Below are positions 6,862 through 15,394 of a stretch of 30,167 bases of DNA, in pieces. Within the stretch, counting starts at the first letter, position 1, and each line of letters begins with the position of its first letter. The translations under genes and the position numbers were made by a program. Under the pieces are notes generated by a model that worked only from the letters and a program-made list of their open reading frames with translations, was not told the DNA's origin and made no database searches. The stretch lies in contig VBQB01000255.1 in assembly GCA_005887855.1 (NCBI GenBank), positions 1 to 30,167 on the forward strand, given 5' to 3'. Source of the stretch: Verrucomicrobiota bacterium (lineage in GTDB: Bacteria > Verrucomicrobiota > Verrucomicrobiae > Chthoniobacterales > UBA10450).

Positions 6862-8183
6862 GCAAGATCGCGCGCGAGTCGGATGCCTGTGAATTGCCAG
6901 CGTTTCTCGGGCTGGAAAAAGTTACGATAGGTACGGCGAATGTGACTACGCGAAGTGGCGCAGGAACCGCCGCGCAAGACGTACTGGTTGCACATGAACT
7001 TGCCGTTGTATTCGCCGAGTGCGCCCTGGGCGGCGCGATAACCAGGGTAGGGGGAGTAAGCGCTACGCGTCCATTCCCAAACGTCGCCAAACATTTGGTG
7101 AAGATGTCGATCTTGGCCCAAGGCAGTCGATGGTCGCGGATGAAATCGCTCATTCTCGACGAAGTTTCCTTCGATCGGACAATCGAGCGCGGCGCGTTCC
7201 CATTCGAATTCTGTGGGCAGCCGCGCCTCGCTCCAATTGGCATACGCGTCAGCTTCAAAATAACTGACGTGTGTGACCGGTTCGCTTTTGTCGACAGGTC
7301 GAAAACCGGAGAGCGTATAATTCCACCAGGCGCCGTCGCGTTTCACCCAGTAGAGCGGAGCCAGCCAGCGTTGTTCGTTCACTGTCATCCACCCGAGGGA
7401 CAACCAGAACTCCGGACGGGTGTATCCGCCCGCTTCCATAAACTCGAGAAATTCCCCGTTCGTGACCGGGCGCGAAGCGAGTGAAAATCCCGGGATCAGC
7501 GCTCGATGGCGTGGCTCCTCGTTATCGTACGAAAAACCGGAGCCTTGATGGCCGATTTCGGTGACTGTTTCTTCGAAAACGGCGAAATCTAGGGGCGCGA
7601 CTTTTGCCGGTAGGGTGTCGGTCTTGCGCTCGCACAAGGCGGGATAGAGCGGGTTTTGAGCGAAGACATGCTTGATGTCCGTGATGAGCAATTCCTGATG
7701 TTGCTGCTCGTGATGGATGCCCAGAATTAGAAGCGCCTCGATCTCGTCGAGAAGTTTTTCGTCAGCGTCCGAGAGGAGATTTTCGACGTGCGAATCGATC
7801 GAGGCGCGATAGCGCTGCGCCTCTTTTACCGTGGGACGCGAGATCAAGCCACGCAGATCGCGCCGATGCATATCGCCGGCGGCGTTGTAGTACGAATTGA
7901 AGAGATAGGCGTATTGCGGAATTTCGGAACGATAGCCCGGCACCCATTTTTTCAGCATGAAAGTCTCGAAGAACCAGGTCGTGTGGGCGAGGTGCCATTT
8001 GGTTGGGCTGACGTCCGGCATCGACTGTACAACACAATCTTCGGGCTCAAGATTTGCGCACAAACCGGTCGTGAAATTTCTTATCTCGCGAAAACGTGCG
8101 AGCAAACTTTGAGCCCGCGGCGGGTGCACGTTCGAATGCGATCGCGCCGGTATCGCTTCGTCGATCGTCGATGGGGCGCTCAA
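6858..8183 (-). CDS. egtB: Ergothioneine sulfoxide synthase EgtB
   Basis: EgtB is the non-haem iron enzyme that joins hercynine to a thiol donor (gamma-glutamylcysteine or cysteine) with oxygen to form a sulfoxide intermediate. The protein has about 441 residues. The N-terminal DinB-like domain shows WHLAHTTWFFETF near 63-75 and HHEQQHQE at 157-164; by family comparison the iron ligands are a His of the first motif plus H158 and H162. The C-terminal half is a formylglycine-generating-enzyme fold (LPTEFEWERAA, MFGDVWEWT, YVLRGGSCATSRSHIRRTYRNFF). The start appears to be TTG at 8183, overlapping the upstream TGA (TTGA). An in-frame GTG about 18 codons later is an alternative. No egtA, egtC or egtE is visible here. 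Confidence 0.93.
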   Translation of the reverse strand: MSAPSTIDEAIPARSHSNVHPPRAQSLLARFREIRNFTTGLCANLEPEDCVVQSMPDVSPTKWHLAHTTWFFETFMLKKWVPGYRSEIPQYAYLFNSYYNAAGDMHRRDLRGLISRPTVKEAQRYRASIDSHVENLLSDADEKLLDEIEALLILGIHHEQQHQELLITDIKHVFAQNPLYPALCERKTDTLPAKVAPLDFAVFEETVTEIGHQGSGFSYDNEEPRHRALIPGFSLASRPVTNGEFLEFMEAGGYTRPEFWLSLGWMTVNEQRWLAPLYWVKRDGAWWNYTLSGFRPVDKSEPVTHVSYFEADAYANWSEARLPTEFEWERAALDCPIEGNFVENERFHPRPSTALGQDRHLHQMFGDVWEWTRSAYSPYPGYRAAQGALGEYNGKFMCNQYVLRGGSCATSRSHIRRTYRNFFQPEKRWQFTGIRLARDLA

Positions 8184-8581
8184 GCGGTCCCGCCTTCCTG
8201 CTCGAGTTCCTCTTTGCGCGCCTGGAGCATTTGATCGTGCGCCGCTTCTTCGAGGCCGTCGGTCACCAGTTGCTCGCCCAGTGTCTCTTCTTCATCTAAC
8301 CCGGGGCGCGGCGCGCGGTGGCCGGTATTCTTCGCGACAACTTCCCATTCTTCCACTAAATCGGCGTTCTGTTTGGTTTCTTCCGGGGGCATAGGGAGGA
8401 CGGCGCCAAGCAACTCACGGCGGGCCTGTGCCCAATCCGCATCCGTAAATTCGTCGGGGTTGCGCTCGTCAATCATCGCGATTTCCCTGGCGCGTTTCTC
8501 CACCTCGTCCGGTGAGGGAGCGCCGACTCCATTGCCATGCACCGAAATTTTTCCCGCTCCAGGTTGTGTGTAATCGCTCAT
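8180..8581 (-). CDS. Acidic hypothetical protein at the head of the egt operon
   Basis: I do not recognise this protein with confidence. From the ATG at 8581 (MSDYTQPGAGKISVHG) it has 133 residues. The frame stays open upstream to 8623, but that part looks untranslated. It is strongly acidic with no membrane segment. The stretch VEKRAREIAMIDERNPDEFTDADWAQARREL resembles the small helical DUF2934 group, while the C-terminal third is Glu-rich and probably a helix. Its TGA overlaps the putative TTG of egtB, so the two are probably translated together. A link to ergothioneine is suggested by position only. The hydrolase gene diverges from it. Confidence 0.65.
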   Translation of the reverse strand: MSDYTQPGAGKISVHGNGVGAPSPDEVEKRAREIAMIDERNPDEFTDADWAQARRELLGAVLPMPPEETKQNADLVEEWEVVAKNTGHRAPRPGLDEEETLGEQLVTDGLEEAAHDQMLQARKEELEQEGGTA

Positions 8582-8697
8582 CAGAAATAATACGAAGTTA
8601 CGGTGCGGAATGTCCCCCCGCATCCATACTTTGGACTACAGATCGCAGGCTTGCAATGCAAGCGCTGAGAAAGCACGTGCCTCGACCTTGGCGAAAC

Positions 8698-9505
8698 ATG
8701 AGCGGCGAAAAATTGGTTCAACTGGAGAATGGCGGCGTTATTGCTTTTGAGGAGTACGGGAATCCGGGCGGCGTACCGGTAGTCTTTTGTCACGGCTGGC
8801 CGAGCTCACGCATTATGGCGCAGTTAACAAGCGATGCCGCGCACGATCTCGACATCCGCATCATTTCACCCGATCGCCCCGGCATCAGCGGATCCACCTT
8901 GGAACCTAATCGTAAATTGGTTGATTGGCCCCAGGTTGTGCAGCAACTCGTCGATCATCTGGAGATCGGCGAATTTCGAATGCTGGCGATCTCCGGTGGC
9001 GCTCCCTACGCATATGCAACGGCCAGGGAAATTGGGGGGCGTGTGCGCTCGATTGCGATCGTCAGCGGTGCGCCGCCGATTGTCGATCTTAGTGACCGTG
9101 AAGGATTGCTCCCGCTTTACCGCTGGATGCTGGCTCTTTATCGGACACGTCCGCGACTCTTGCGAACATTATTCTATCTGGCGCGGCCAATTGCGTCGCT
9201 GCGGCCGCCTGTTCGCTGTCGTCCGCTCCTCTTGAAAATGCTAATGTTGCAACCGTGGGATGCAGAGAGTCTGCGCGATTCCGCCGCCTTTGAGGCTGTT
9301 TTTGAAAGTCAACGCCGTGCCTGGCGCGGATCGGTCGAAGGTGTAATGGCAGACGCACAGATCTACGCTCAGCCGTGGGGATTCCCGATCGAAGAAGTAC
9401 GCGTGCCCGTACGACTGTGGCACGGAAAGCAAGACCGGGCATTCTCATTTCGCGCTGCCGATTCGGCACATGCATGAAATTCTTGAGGATCTGATATCTG
9501 TGTAG
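8698..9505 (+). pseudogene. Alpha/beta hydrolase with 3' internal deletion and frameshift
   Basis: The protein follows the alpha/beta hydrolase pattern: oxyanion-side VVFCHGWPSSR, SPDRPGISGS, a nucleophile elbow AISGGAPYAY and an acid-residue motif VRLWHGKQDR. The family normally continues for about 20 residues to the catalytic His (GH) and then a closing helix. Here the open frame runs only to AFSFRAADSAHA and stops at 9477. The +1 frame from about 9455 reads LPIRHMHEILEDLISV and stops at 9503-9505, which looks like the lost C-terminus. A short out-of-frame deletion therefore seems to have removed the His region. The start is uncertain: ATG at 8698 (MSGEKL) fits the domain, while ATG at 8656 is also in frame. 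A TGTCGATCTT copy lies at 9081-9090. Confidence 0.7.
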
Positions 9506-9561
9506 TGGGCAGGCGGAAGTTTTCCCGTGCATGACGTTCGGGCCACGTTAAAAGTTTCGCC

Positions 9562-10635
9562 ATGGACGATTTCGCGGCAGGCACAATTCAGGATCGGCCG
9601 ACACGACGGCAGTGGACTGTCGATCCGCCGTTTGATATGCGCGTTCGTGAGTTGGTCCGCGACTGGGGGGCGGAAAAATCCGCCGAGCTGATTGAGGAAA
9701 TGATCGTAACTGCGTTAAAAATTGCGCGCGATCAGATGAGTGTTGCCGACCTCAAGCTGATCAATCGCTCCGTAAAAGAGATGCGTTACGCAGCCAAAGT
9801 CTTTGCGCCTTTTCAGCATTTTCGGAAAGTTGCTGTCTTTGGTTCGGCTCGCACTTCATCGGATGCGCCTGATTACCAGATAGCGGAGGATTTCGGGCGG
9901 GAAATGGTCGCGCATAACTATATGGTTATTACGGGGGGAGGCGACGGAATCATGGGCGCAGCGCAGCGTGGCGCGGGCCGCAAGCGCAGCTTCGGGCTTA
10001 ATATCCGTTTGCCATTTGAGCAGCGAGCCAACGAAATCATCGAGGGCGATCCGAAACTGATTAACCTGAATTACTTCTTTACCCGCAAACTCAATTTCGT
10101 GAAGGAGGCTCACGCCTTCGCCCTATTTCCAGGCGGTTTCGGAACGCTTGACGAAACTTTCGAGGTGCTCACGCTCATGCAGACAGGGAAAGCGCGGCTC
10201 ATTCCAGTGGTCCTGCTGGATCGGCCAGGGGGAAGTTACTGGGAGACATGGATGAAATTTCTAACTGGGTGCCTGCTTACGCTCGGCTTCATTTCTTCAG
10301 AAGATTTTTCCTTCTTCAAAATCGTGCACAACGTTAAAGAAGCGGTCGCGGAAATTTTGCAGTTCTATAAGATTTATCACTCGGCGCGCTGGGTTGGCGA
10401 AAAGCTTGTCATCCGCGTTTGCCATCGGTTGTCGAAAAAAGCGGTTATCGATCTTAACCAGAGGTTCAGGGACATCGTGCGGAGTGGCGAGATCGTTCAA
10501 AGGAGTGCACTGCGTCAGGAAAAAAATGAGCCTGAGATTTGGAATCTACCGCGACTCATTCTCACTCCCTATCGACGCAGCTTTGGCCGCTTTCGTCAGC
10601 TTATTGACGCGATTAACTTGTCGCCAGTCATGTGA
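9562..10635 (+). CDS. LOG-family Rossmann-fold protein
   Basis: This 357-residue protein belongs to the lysine-decarboxylase-like/LOG superfamily (TIGR00730-type). The core at about 95-230 begins VAVFGSARTSSDAPDY and contains GGGDGIMGAAQRGA, the nucleotide-binding signature PGGFGTLDE near 190 and VVLLDRPGG. Characterised LOG proteins release cytokinin-type bases or act as nucleotide 5'-monophosphate phosphoribohydrolases. This is a longer version with about 80 extra residues at each end, and its substrate is unknown. The C-terminal tail (WNLPRLILTPYRRSFGRFRQLIDAIN) looks like part of the fold, yet its last 90 bases overlap the 3' end of the opposing glycosyltransferase gene. Confidence 0.87.
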   Translation: MDDFAAGTIQDRPTRRQWTVDPPFDMRVRELVRDWGAEKSAELIEEMIVTALKIARDQMSVADLKLINRSVKEMRYAAKVFAPFQHFRKVAVFGSARTSSDAPDYQIAEDFGREMVAHNYMVITGGGDGIMGAAQRGAGRKRSFGLNIRLPFEQRANEIIEGDPKLINLNYFFTRKLNFVKEAHAFALFPGGFGTLDETFEVLTLMQTGKARLIPVVLLDRPGGSYWETWMKFLTGCLLTLGFISSEDFSFFKIVHNVKEAVAEILQFYKIYHSARWVGEKLVIRVCHRLSKKAVIDLNQRFRDIVRSGEIVQRSALRQEKNEPEIWNLPRLILTPYRRSFGRFRQLIDAINLSPVM

Positions 10636-11808
10636 AATCAGCTCGGTGGGGTTGACCGGCGTGATCGGCGCGGTCGCACCAATAGGCGAGGGGACTGATT
10701 TCGGCTTCCTGGTTTTACACAGAGAAGCATCGACTTGAAGCTTCGCTTCCATCATGCGGTCGAAAGAAAAATGCTCGCGGGCGTAGTGGAGGCCGTTTGC
10801 CGCGCAACGCGCGGCCAGTTTCTGATCAGAAATAAATTCCAGGATTGCAACAGCGAGCGCCTTGCTGTCGCCAGGTTCGACGAGCAGGCCGTTTTGCCGG
10901 TGCTCAACGATTTCCGGGATGTCGCCCACTTTTGTTGCGACGACAGGTCGACCGCTGGCGAAGGCTTCGCGCAGAACGATCGGGGATGCTTCGGTGCGCA
11001 GGGAAGCAATCACTACCACGTCGCATGCGGCGTAAATATCGGGCGTGTCCCAGCGATATCCGACCATGAAGATTTTGCCACCGAGCCCTGCGCGGTCGAT
11101 AGCATTTCTTACATTTATGCCGCGCTTCAACAAGCCGGTGCCTTGGCCGACAATCACGAAGCGAGCATCGGGGCGCTCTGACAAGACGAGGTGGACCGCG
11201 TCGACCAGGACGAGCTGGCCTTTATCCGGGCGAATCATACCGATATTGCCAATGAGCGGCATATCCGCGGCGCAACCCATTTCGCGCCGGAATCCCGTTC
11301 GGTCGCGCGGCGGACTAAACTTTTGCAAATCGACGGCTGAGCCGATGACCTCGATCTTGGCGAGATCAATTCCGTTCTGCTCGACGAGCTGGCGTTTGAT
11401 CACGGATGCGTCGGCCACGATTTTAGAGCAGCCATGCTTGAAAATAAAAGCGCGCCCCTTACTCCCGATCGGATCGGTGATGCAGCGCGCGCGAGCCAGT
11501 GGAATTCCGCAAAAATAGAGCGGCAGACAAAGCCAATGATCTTTGGAGCTGTAGGCTTTAACCAAATCGATCTGATTTCGCCGGCAAAACTTCCAGAGAC
11601 GCCACGAACATACCAGATCGATTCTTCGTTGTAACGGCATGGCGATAACACGGGTGTTTAGCTCGCAAGCCTTGAGCAGGACCTGACTGTTTGGATTGCA
11701 GATCAGCCATGCATTGTGCCCACGTGCATTCAGCCAGTTGATCTCGAGACACGTGCGATATTCTTGCCCGCCCCAGCTGCGGCTGCTCTCTACGTAAAGG
11801 ATGTTCAC
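10546..11808 (-). CDS. Family 4 glycosyltransferase
   Basis: This 420-residue GT-B glycosyltransferase starts MNILYVESSRSWGGQEYRT, the usual first strand with the GG loop. A conserved C-terminal lobe follows: IGNIGMIRPDKGQLVLVDAV near 195, RFVIVGQGTG, VVVIASLRTEASPIVLREAFASGRPVVAT (the E-x7-E region) and NGLLVEPGD. It probably transfers a nucleotide-activated sugar in lipopolysaccharide or polysaccharide synthesis at the inner membrane. The last 50 or so residues (after CKTRKPKSVPSP) look unstructured, and the final 90 bases run into the LOG gene on the other strand, as if the original stop had been lost. The acyl carrier protein gene ends 25 bases upstream on the same strand. Confidence 0.88.
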   Translation of the reverse strand: MNILYVESSRSWGGQEYRTCLEINWLNARGHNAWLICNPNSQVLLKACELNTRVIAMPLQRRIDLVCSWRLWKFCRRNQIDLVKAYSSKDHWLCLPLYFCGIPLARARCITDPIGSKGRAFIFKHGCSKIVADASVIKRQLVEQNGIDLAKIEVIGSAVDLQKFSPPRDRTGFRREMGCAADMPLIGNIGMIRPDKGQLVLVDAVHLVLSERPDARFVIVGQGTGLLKRGINVRNAIDRAGLGGKIFMVGYRWDTPDIYAACDVVVIASLRTEASPIVLREAFASGRPVVATKVGDIPEIVEHRQNGLLVEPGDSKALAVAILEFISDQKLAARCAANGLHYAREHFSFDRMMEAKLQVDASLCKTRKPKSVPSPIGATAPITPVNPTELISHDWRQVNRVNKLTKAAKAASIGSENESR

Positions 11809-11833
11809 TTAGATCGACAATCAGCGCGTTGCG

Positions 11834-12121
11834 CTATGCGCTCGCAATAGATTGGCTGCCTTCAGCGCGTTTCTCGAGAATATAATCGTGGATTGTATTT
11901 ACAGTTCGCAGAGCCCTGCCAGCCACTTCGGAACTCGGCACGCCGACACCGAAAGTTTTTTCCATGCTTACTACCAGCTCGAGCGCGTCAATGGAATCGA
12001 GACCAAGTCCATTAGGTCCAAAAAGGGGAAGTTCGTCGCCGATTTGATCTGGCGTCGTTTGCAGCATCAAATTTTTCACCAGCATCTCTTTGATGCGGGT
12101 GCGAAGATCAGGCTCGGACAT
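11834..12121 (-). CDS. Acyl carrier protein
   Basis: This small acidic protein of 95 residues has the phosphopantetheine site GLDSIDALEL with Ser43, followed by the helix VVSMEKTFGVGVPS. The usual ACP is about 78 residues; this one has about ten extra at the C-terminus. It is not next to fab genes. Its position just before a glycosyltransferase suggests a specialised ACP for lipid or envelope synthesis rather than the housekeeping AcpP, though that is inference. A perfect 6-bp hairpin (CTTATC CTGT GATAAG) lies at 12142-12157, about 20 bases upstream of the ATG, and could influence initiation. Confidence 0.88.
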   Translation of the reverse strand: MSEPDLRTRIKEMLVKNLMLQTTPDQIGDELPLFGPNGLGLDSIDALELVVSMEKTFGVGVPSSEVAGRALRTVNTIHDYILEKRAEGSQSIASA

Positions 12122-12210
12122 AAGAGCGACGCCGAAGGTGTCTTATCCTGTGATAAGCGTCAATCGCAGACTTGGAAATCAGAGAGCCCGACTTCCGCGC
12201 CAGACGAGCG

Positions 12211-12239
12211 ATTGCCACTCGGAGGAGGCCTCCGGCAAT
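12211..12239 (-). terminator. Stem-loop after tatA
   Basis: On the minus strand ATTGCC-GGAGG-CCT-CCTCC-GAGT-GGCAAT folds into an 11-bp stem with a one-sided GAGT bulge. It begins right after the tatA stop at 12241. No T-run follows, so it may attenuate or stabilise rather than terminate. Confidence 0.45.
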
Positions 12240-12240
12240 A

Positions 12241-12567
12241 TTAAACTTGGTCGGCTTTGTCGCCCGGCGTGACAACTTGATTCGGATCAGGTCGCGTTTC
12301 GCCGCTGCTCGCAGGCTGGTTCTCGACTCGCGGCACGGTCGATTGCGCCGGTTTCACATCCGATTTGGCCGTTTCCGTCTCGGATTTCCCGGCCTTATGT
12401 AGCTCGTCGCTGAACTCGTCCTTCGCTTTTTGAAATTCCTTCACTGCCTGGCCCATTCCGCGCGCTAGCTCTGGTAATTTCTTTGCGCCGAATAAAACGA
12501 GAATGATCAGCAAGATGATGATCAAATCGGGCCCTGCCAAATTCATAAAGCTGGCAATGAGGCTCAT
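12241..12567 (-). CDS. tatA: Sec-independent translocase subunit TatA/TatE
   Basis: The protein has 108 residues from 12567, or 101 from the internal ATG at 12546 (MNLAGPDLIII), which fits the family better. It has one membrane helix (LIIILLIILVLF) and the TatA signature FGAKKLPELARGMGQAVKEFQKA, meaning a hinge plus an amphipathic helix. A disordered tail rich in Asp, Thr and Pro follows. TatA oligomers form the passage for folded twin-arginine proteins across the inner membrane. tatB and tatC are not next to it. It is transcribed away from ku, and about 116 bases between them must hold both promoters. Confidence 0.92.
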   Translation of the reverse strand: MSLIASFMNLAGPDLIIILLIILVLFGAKKLPELARGMGQAVKEFQKAKDEFSDELHKAGKSETETAKSDVKPAQSTVPRVENQPASSGETRPDPNQVVTPGDKADQV

Positions 12568-12683
12568 AGGTCACATTGAACATGAGACCGTTTCCCCAAC
12601 TTGCAAGGCAAATTCTCTGGAGTAAGAGTCGGCTCAAGGGTTGACAGGCTGGCTCCAGTATGGGAAAAAGGCAGTCCTGCGAT

Positions 12684-13544
12684 ATGCGTCCAATCTGGAA
12701 AGGCAGCATCAGCTTTGGCCTGGTGTATATTCCGGTGGCTGTTTACCCAGCCACGCGTGAAGAAAAGCTCAGTTTTCGACAACTCCGTTCGAGCGATCTT
12801 AGCCCGATCAAATACAAGAAGGTTGCTGAGGCGGACTCAAAAGAGGTCGGAGCCGATCAAATCGTAAAGGGCTTCGAGTACGAGCGGGGCCGCTATGTGG
12901 TCTTGAAGGACGAAGACTTCGAGAAGGTCCGAATTGAATCTACCCATTCCATCGATATCACCGATTTTGTCGAATTGGAGCAGGTCGATCCCAAGTTTTT
13001 CTACAAGCCATATTTTTTGGAGCCGCAGAAGGGCGGGGAAAAGGCGTACGCAGTGTTACACAAGGCCCTCAGCGGGACGGGCAAGATCGGCGTTGCCAAA
13101 GTCGTTATCAGTAACCGTGAGCATCTGGCAGCGGTAAAACCGGATGGACTGTTCCTCATCCTGGAGCTGATGCACTTCGCGCATGAAATCCTTAGCGCGG
13201 AGATTTTGAAGAATGGATCCGCCACCGCTGTTACCGATAAAGAATTGAAAATGGCGCAAGCGCTCATCGAGAGCATGTCCGTTTCTTGGGAACCGGACAA
13301 GTATCAGGACGAATACCGAACGGCGCTGCTCGAGATCATCGAACAGAAAGCAAAGAACAAACAAATCGCAGGCAAACCTACGCCCGCACCTTCTCCGACC
13401 AATGTCGTCGATCTGGTGAAAGTGCTACAGGAAAGCCTCAGCCGCACACAATCGCTCAAACAAAAGCGCAGTTCTGCCCGATCTGGTGCTCGTTCTACAA
13501 CCGCGCTAGTAAAGCAAAAGAGACGCGTGGGCGCGTTAGGCTAG
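12684..13544 (+). CDS. ku: Ku protein for non-homologous end joining
   Basis: Bacterial Ku is a homodimer that threads onto broken DNA ends and recruits LigD. The ORF opens at 12660, but the ATG at 12684 (MRPIWKGSISFGLVYIPV) matches the conserved N-terminus and gives 286 residues, normal for bacterial Ku. Further family segments are LRSSDLSPIKYKKV, GFEYERGRYVVLKDEDFE, IDITDFV and FYKPYFLEP. The C-terminal tail (KQKRSSARSGARSTTALVKQKRR) is basic and probably binds DNA or LigD. ligD is not within this window. The gene stands alone between tatA (divergent) and rpsN. Confidence 0.94.
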   Translation: MRPIWKGSISFGLVYIPVAVYPATREEKLSFRQLRSSDLSPIKYKKVAEADSKEVGADQIVKGFEYERGRYVVLKDEDFEKVRIESTHSIDITDFVELEQVDPKFFYKPYFLEPQKGGEKAYAVLHKALSGTGKIGVAKVVISNREHLAAVKPDGLFLILELMHFAHEILSAEILKNGSATAVTDKELKMAQALIESMSVSWEPDKYQDEYRTALLEIIEQKAKNKQIAGKPTPAPSPTNVVDLVKVLQESLSRTQSLKQKRSSARSGARSTTALVKQKRRVGALG

Positions 13545-13678
13545 TTGCCGTCTGAGACTGGACCGATCAGCGGCCACGCGAGTGCTCGAAAGCTGACGCC
13601 CTCCCGGCTTCTTGATTGATTTCTCTGAACGGTCGGTGGTTGCAAATCAGAGCATTGCCGCTAAATTCAGCCTTTCTT

Positions 13679-13948
13679 ATGGCCAAGACTGCCTGGATTA
13701 ATCGCAACGAACGCAAACGCGCAACGGTGAAAAAGTACGCTGCGCTGCGCGCCGAGTTAAAGGCGAAGAAGGATTATGCCGGACTCGCGCTGCTGCCGCG
13801 CGATGCGAGCCCAACCCGTGTCGTGAACCGCTGTGAAGTGACCGGCCGCCGGCGCGCATTTATTCGCCGTTTTAAGGTTTCGCGTCTTACGTTTCGCGAA
13901 CTGGCTTCCCAGGGGCTAATCCCTGGCGTAACCAAGTCGAGCTGGTAA
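13679..13948 (+). CDS. rpsN: 30S ribosomal protein S14
   Basis: The gene starts at the ATG at 13679 (MAKTAWINRNERKR); the upstream in-frame extension to 13616 has no resemblance to S14. The protein has 89 residues, the long zinc-independent type: it lacks the CxxC pairs and instead has NRCEVTGRRRAFIRRFKVSRLTFRELASQGLIPGVTKSSW. S14 helps assemble the 30S head. It stands outside the usual spc operon, away from other ribosomal protein genes, as is common for duplicate or relocated S14 genes. Confidence 0.94.
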   Translation: MAKTAWINRNERKRATVKKYAALRAELKAKKDYAGLALLPRDASPTRVVNRCEVTGRRRAFIRRFKVSRLTFRELASQGLIPGVTKSSW

Positions 13949-13968
13949 ATTGCTGCTCGGCCGGGTTT

Positions 13969-13989
13969 CGGATGCAAGGGTCGCATCCG
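13969..13989 (+). terminator. Stem-loop between rpsN and the CorC-like gene
   Basis: CGGATGC AAGGGTC GCATCCG forms a perfect 7-bp stem with a 7-base loop, ending 4 bases before the next start codon. It lacks a T-run. It could end rpsN transcripts or mask the ribosome site of the following gene. Confidence 0.35.
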
Positions 13990-13993
13990 CGCA

Positions 13994-15394
13994 ATGAAGT
14001 TTTCATTTTTCTTTTTCTCTGCGATGCCGATTGCTGACGCAATCAGCGAACATTGGGATTCGCCGCCACTGTTTATCGCGAAGTTGGCGACGATTGGCGC
14101 GCTTGTCGCATTAAACGGCTTTTTCGTCGCCGCCGAATTCGCTTTGGTGAAAGTCCGGCGCAGCCAAGTAGACACTCTTGCGACCGAAGGCAATAGGCGG
14201 GCTGCTGCTGGAAAACACGTTATTGAGAATCTCAACGCCTATCTTTCGGCCTGCCAGCTTGGCATCACACTGGCCAGCCTCGGTTTGGGGTGGCTCGGAG
14301 AACCGTTTCTGGCGCGGATGCTTCAGCCTATTTTTTCCCGCGTGGGGATTGAGTCTGTGGCTGTCACGACATCCATTTCATTCGCGCTGGCGTTCTCTGT
14401 CATTACTGCCCTTCACATCGTGCTCGGAGAACAGGCACCCAAGATTCTCGCTATTCAAAAATCGCTTGGCGCCGCCCTTTTCGTCAGTCCGCCGTTGCGA
14501 CTTTTTTATGCAGTCTTTAAGCCGTTCATCTGGTTCCTGAATGAGTCGTCTAACTGGATTCTCGCCCACATTTTCCGCATACCGCCGGCAGGCAAAGGAG
14601 AACTGGCCCACACCGAAGAAGAATTGCGTTTGATCCTGAGTGAAAGTGCGAAGGCCGAGGAAGTGAGCCCCTTGGGAAAAGAACTTCTAATTAACGCGCT
14701 CGATCTACGCGAGCGCGTTGTCCGTGACATCATGACGCCGCGCGGCGAAGTCGTTTATCTTGATCTTGAAGACGACTTCGAGGCGAACGTGAAAAAAGCA
14801 ATCGAATCGCGGCACACGCGTTTTCCGCTGTGCCGGGGACATCTCGATAACACTGTCGGTCTCATTCACGTTAAGGAGCTGGTGCCCATGATGCGCCATC
14901 CGCATCCCGATCTGATGCGGATCAAGCGTGAGTTAATTCCGGTACCGGAGATGATGCCGCTGGAAAAACTGCTCAATCTATTTTTGACTCGACACGTTCA
15001 CCTGGCCGTGGTGGTCGATGAATTCGGCGGGACGGTCGGCATGGTAACACTGGAAAATATTCTCGAAGAATTGGTGGGAGATATCCAAGACGAGTTTGAT
15101 ACGGACAAGGAAGAATTTCGCAAGATCAACGAAAATGAATTCACGGTGGACGGAGGCCTTGGACTTTACGAGCTGCGCGACGCCGCCGGTTTGGAATTAG
15201 AAAATGCGGACGTGAGCACAATCGGCGGATACGTCACGCATCTGCTCGGTCATCTGCCAAAGACGGGCGAACAAGTTAAGATCGACAATTATCTGGTTAC
15301 CGTTTCACAAGCTGGCGGTCGCCGCGTCAATCAACTTCACTTCAAGAAATTGGGCGACGCTGTGGTGCCAGCGCCCGTTTCTAAGAATACGTAA
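13994..15394 (+). CDS. CorC/HlyC-family membrane protein (DUF21-CBS-CBS-CorC)
   Basis: This protein has about 466 residues, or 456 if it starts at the ATG at 14024. The N-terminal DUF21/CNNM membrane domain contains [19 protein letters not shown] and three more hydrophobic segments up to about residue 200. Two CBS repeats follow ([18 protein letters not shown] and a second from about 310). The C-terminal CorC_HlyC domain starts near 375 ([13 protein letters not shown]). Relatives take part in Mg/Co efflux or Mg homeostasis; the hemolysin name is historical. The second CBS ends in [30 protein letters not shown], a strong family signature. The stop codon lies inside the start of a palindromic repeat. 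Confidence 0.9.
   Translation: MKFSFFFFSAMPIADAISEHWDSPPLFIAKLATIGALVALNGFFVAAEFALVKVRRSQVDTLATEGNRRAAAGKHVIENLNAYLSACQLGITLASLGLGWLGEPFLARMLQPIFSRVGIESVAVTTSISFALAFSVITALHIVLGEQAPKILAIQKSLGAALFVSPPLRLFYAVFKPFIWFLNESSNWILAHIFRIPPAGKGELAHTEEELRLILSESAKAEEVSPLGKELLINALDLRERVVRDIMTPRGEVVYLDLEDDFEANVKKAIESRHTRFPLCRGHLDNTVGLIHVKELVPMMRHPHPDLMRIKRELIPVPEMMPLEKLLNLFLTRHVHLAVVVDEFGGTVGMVTLENILEELVGDIQDEFDTDKEEFRKINENEFTVDGGLGLYELRDAAGLELENADVSTIGGYVTHLLGHLPKTGEQVKIDNYLVTVSQAGGRRVNQLHFKKLGDAVVPAPVSKNT

Noticed and set aside
6765..7484. A 239-codon plus-strand open frame
   Set aside because: It is antisense to egtD and egtB, whose motifs are intact on the other strand.
12142..12157. Riboswitch or terminator before the acyl carrier protein gene
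   Set aside because: A perfect 6-bp hairpin with a 4-base loop is too small and lacks supporting structure; it is mentioned only in the gene entry.
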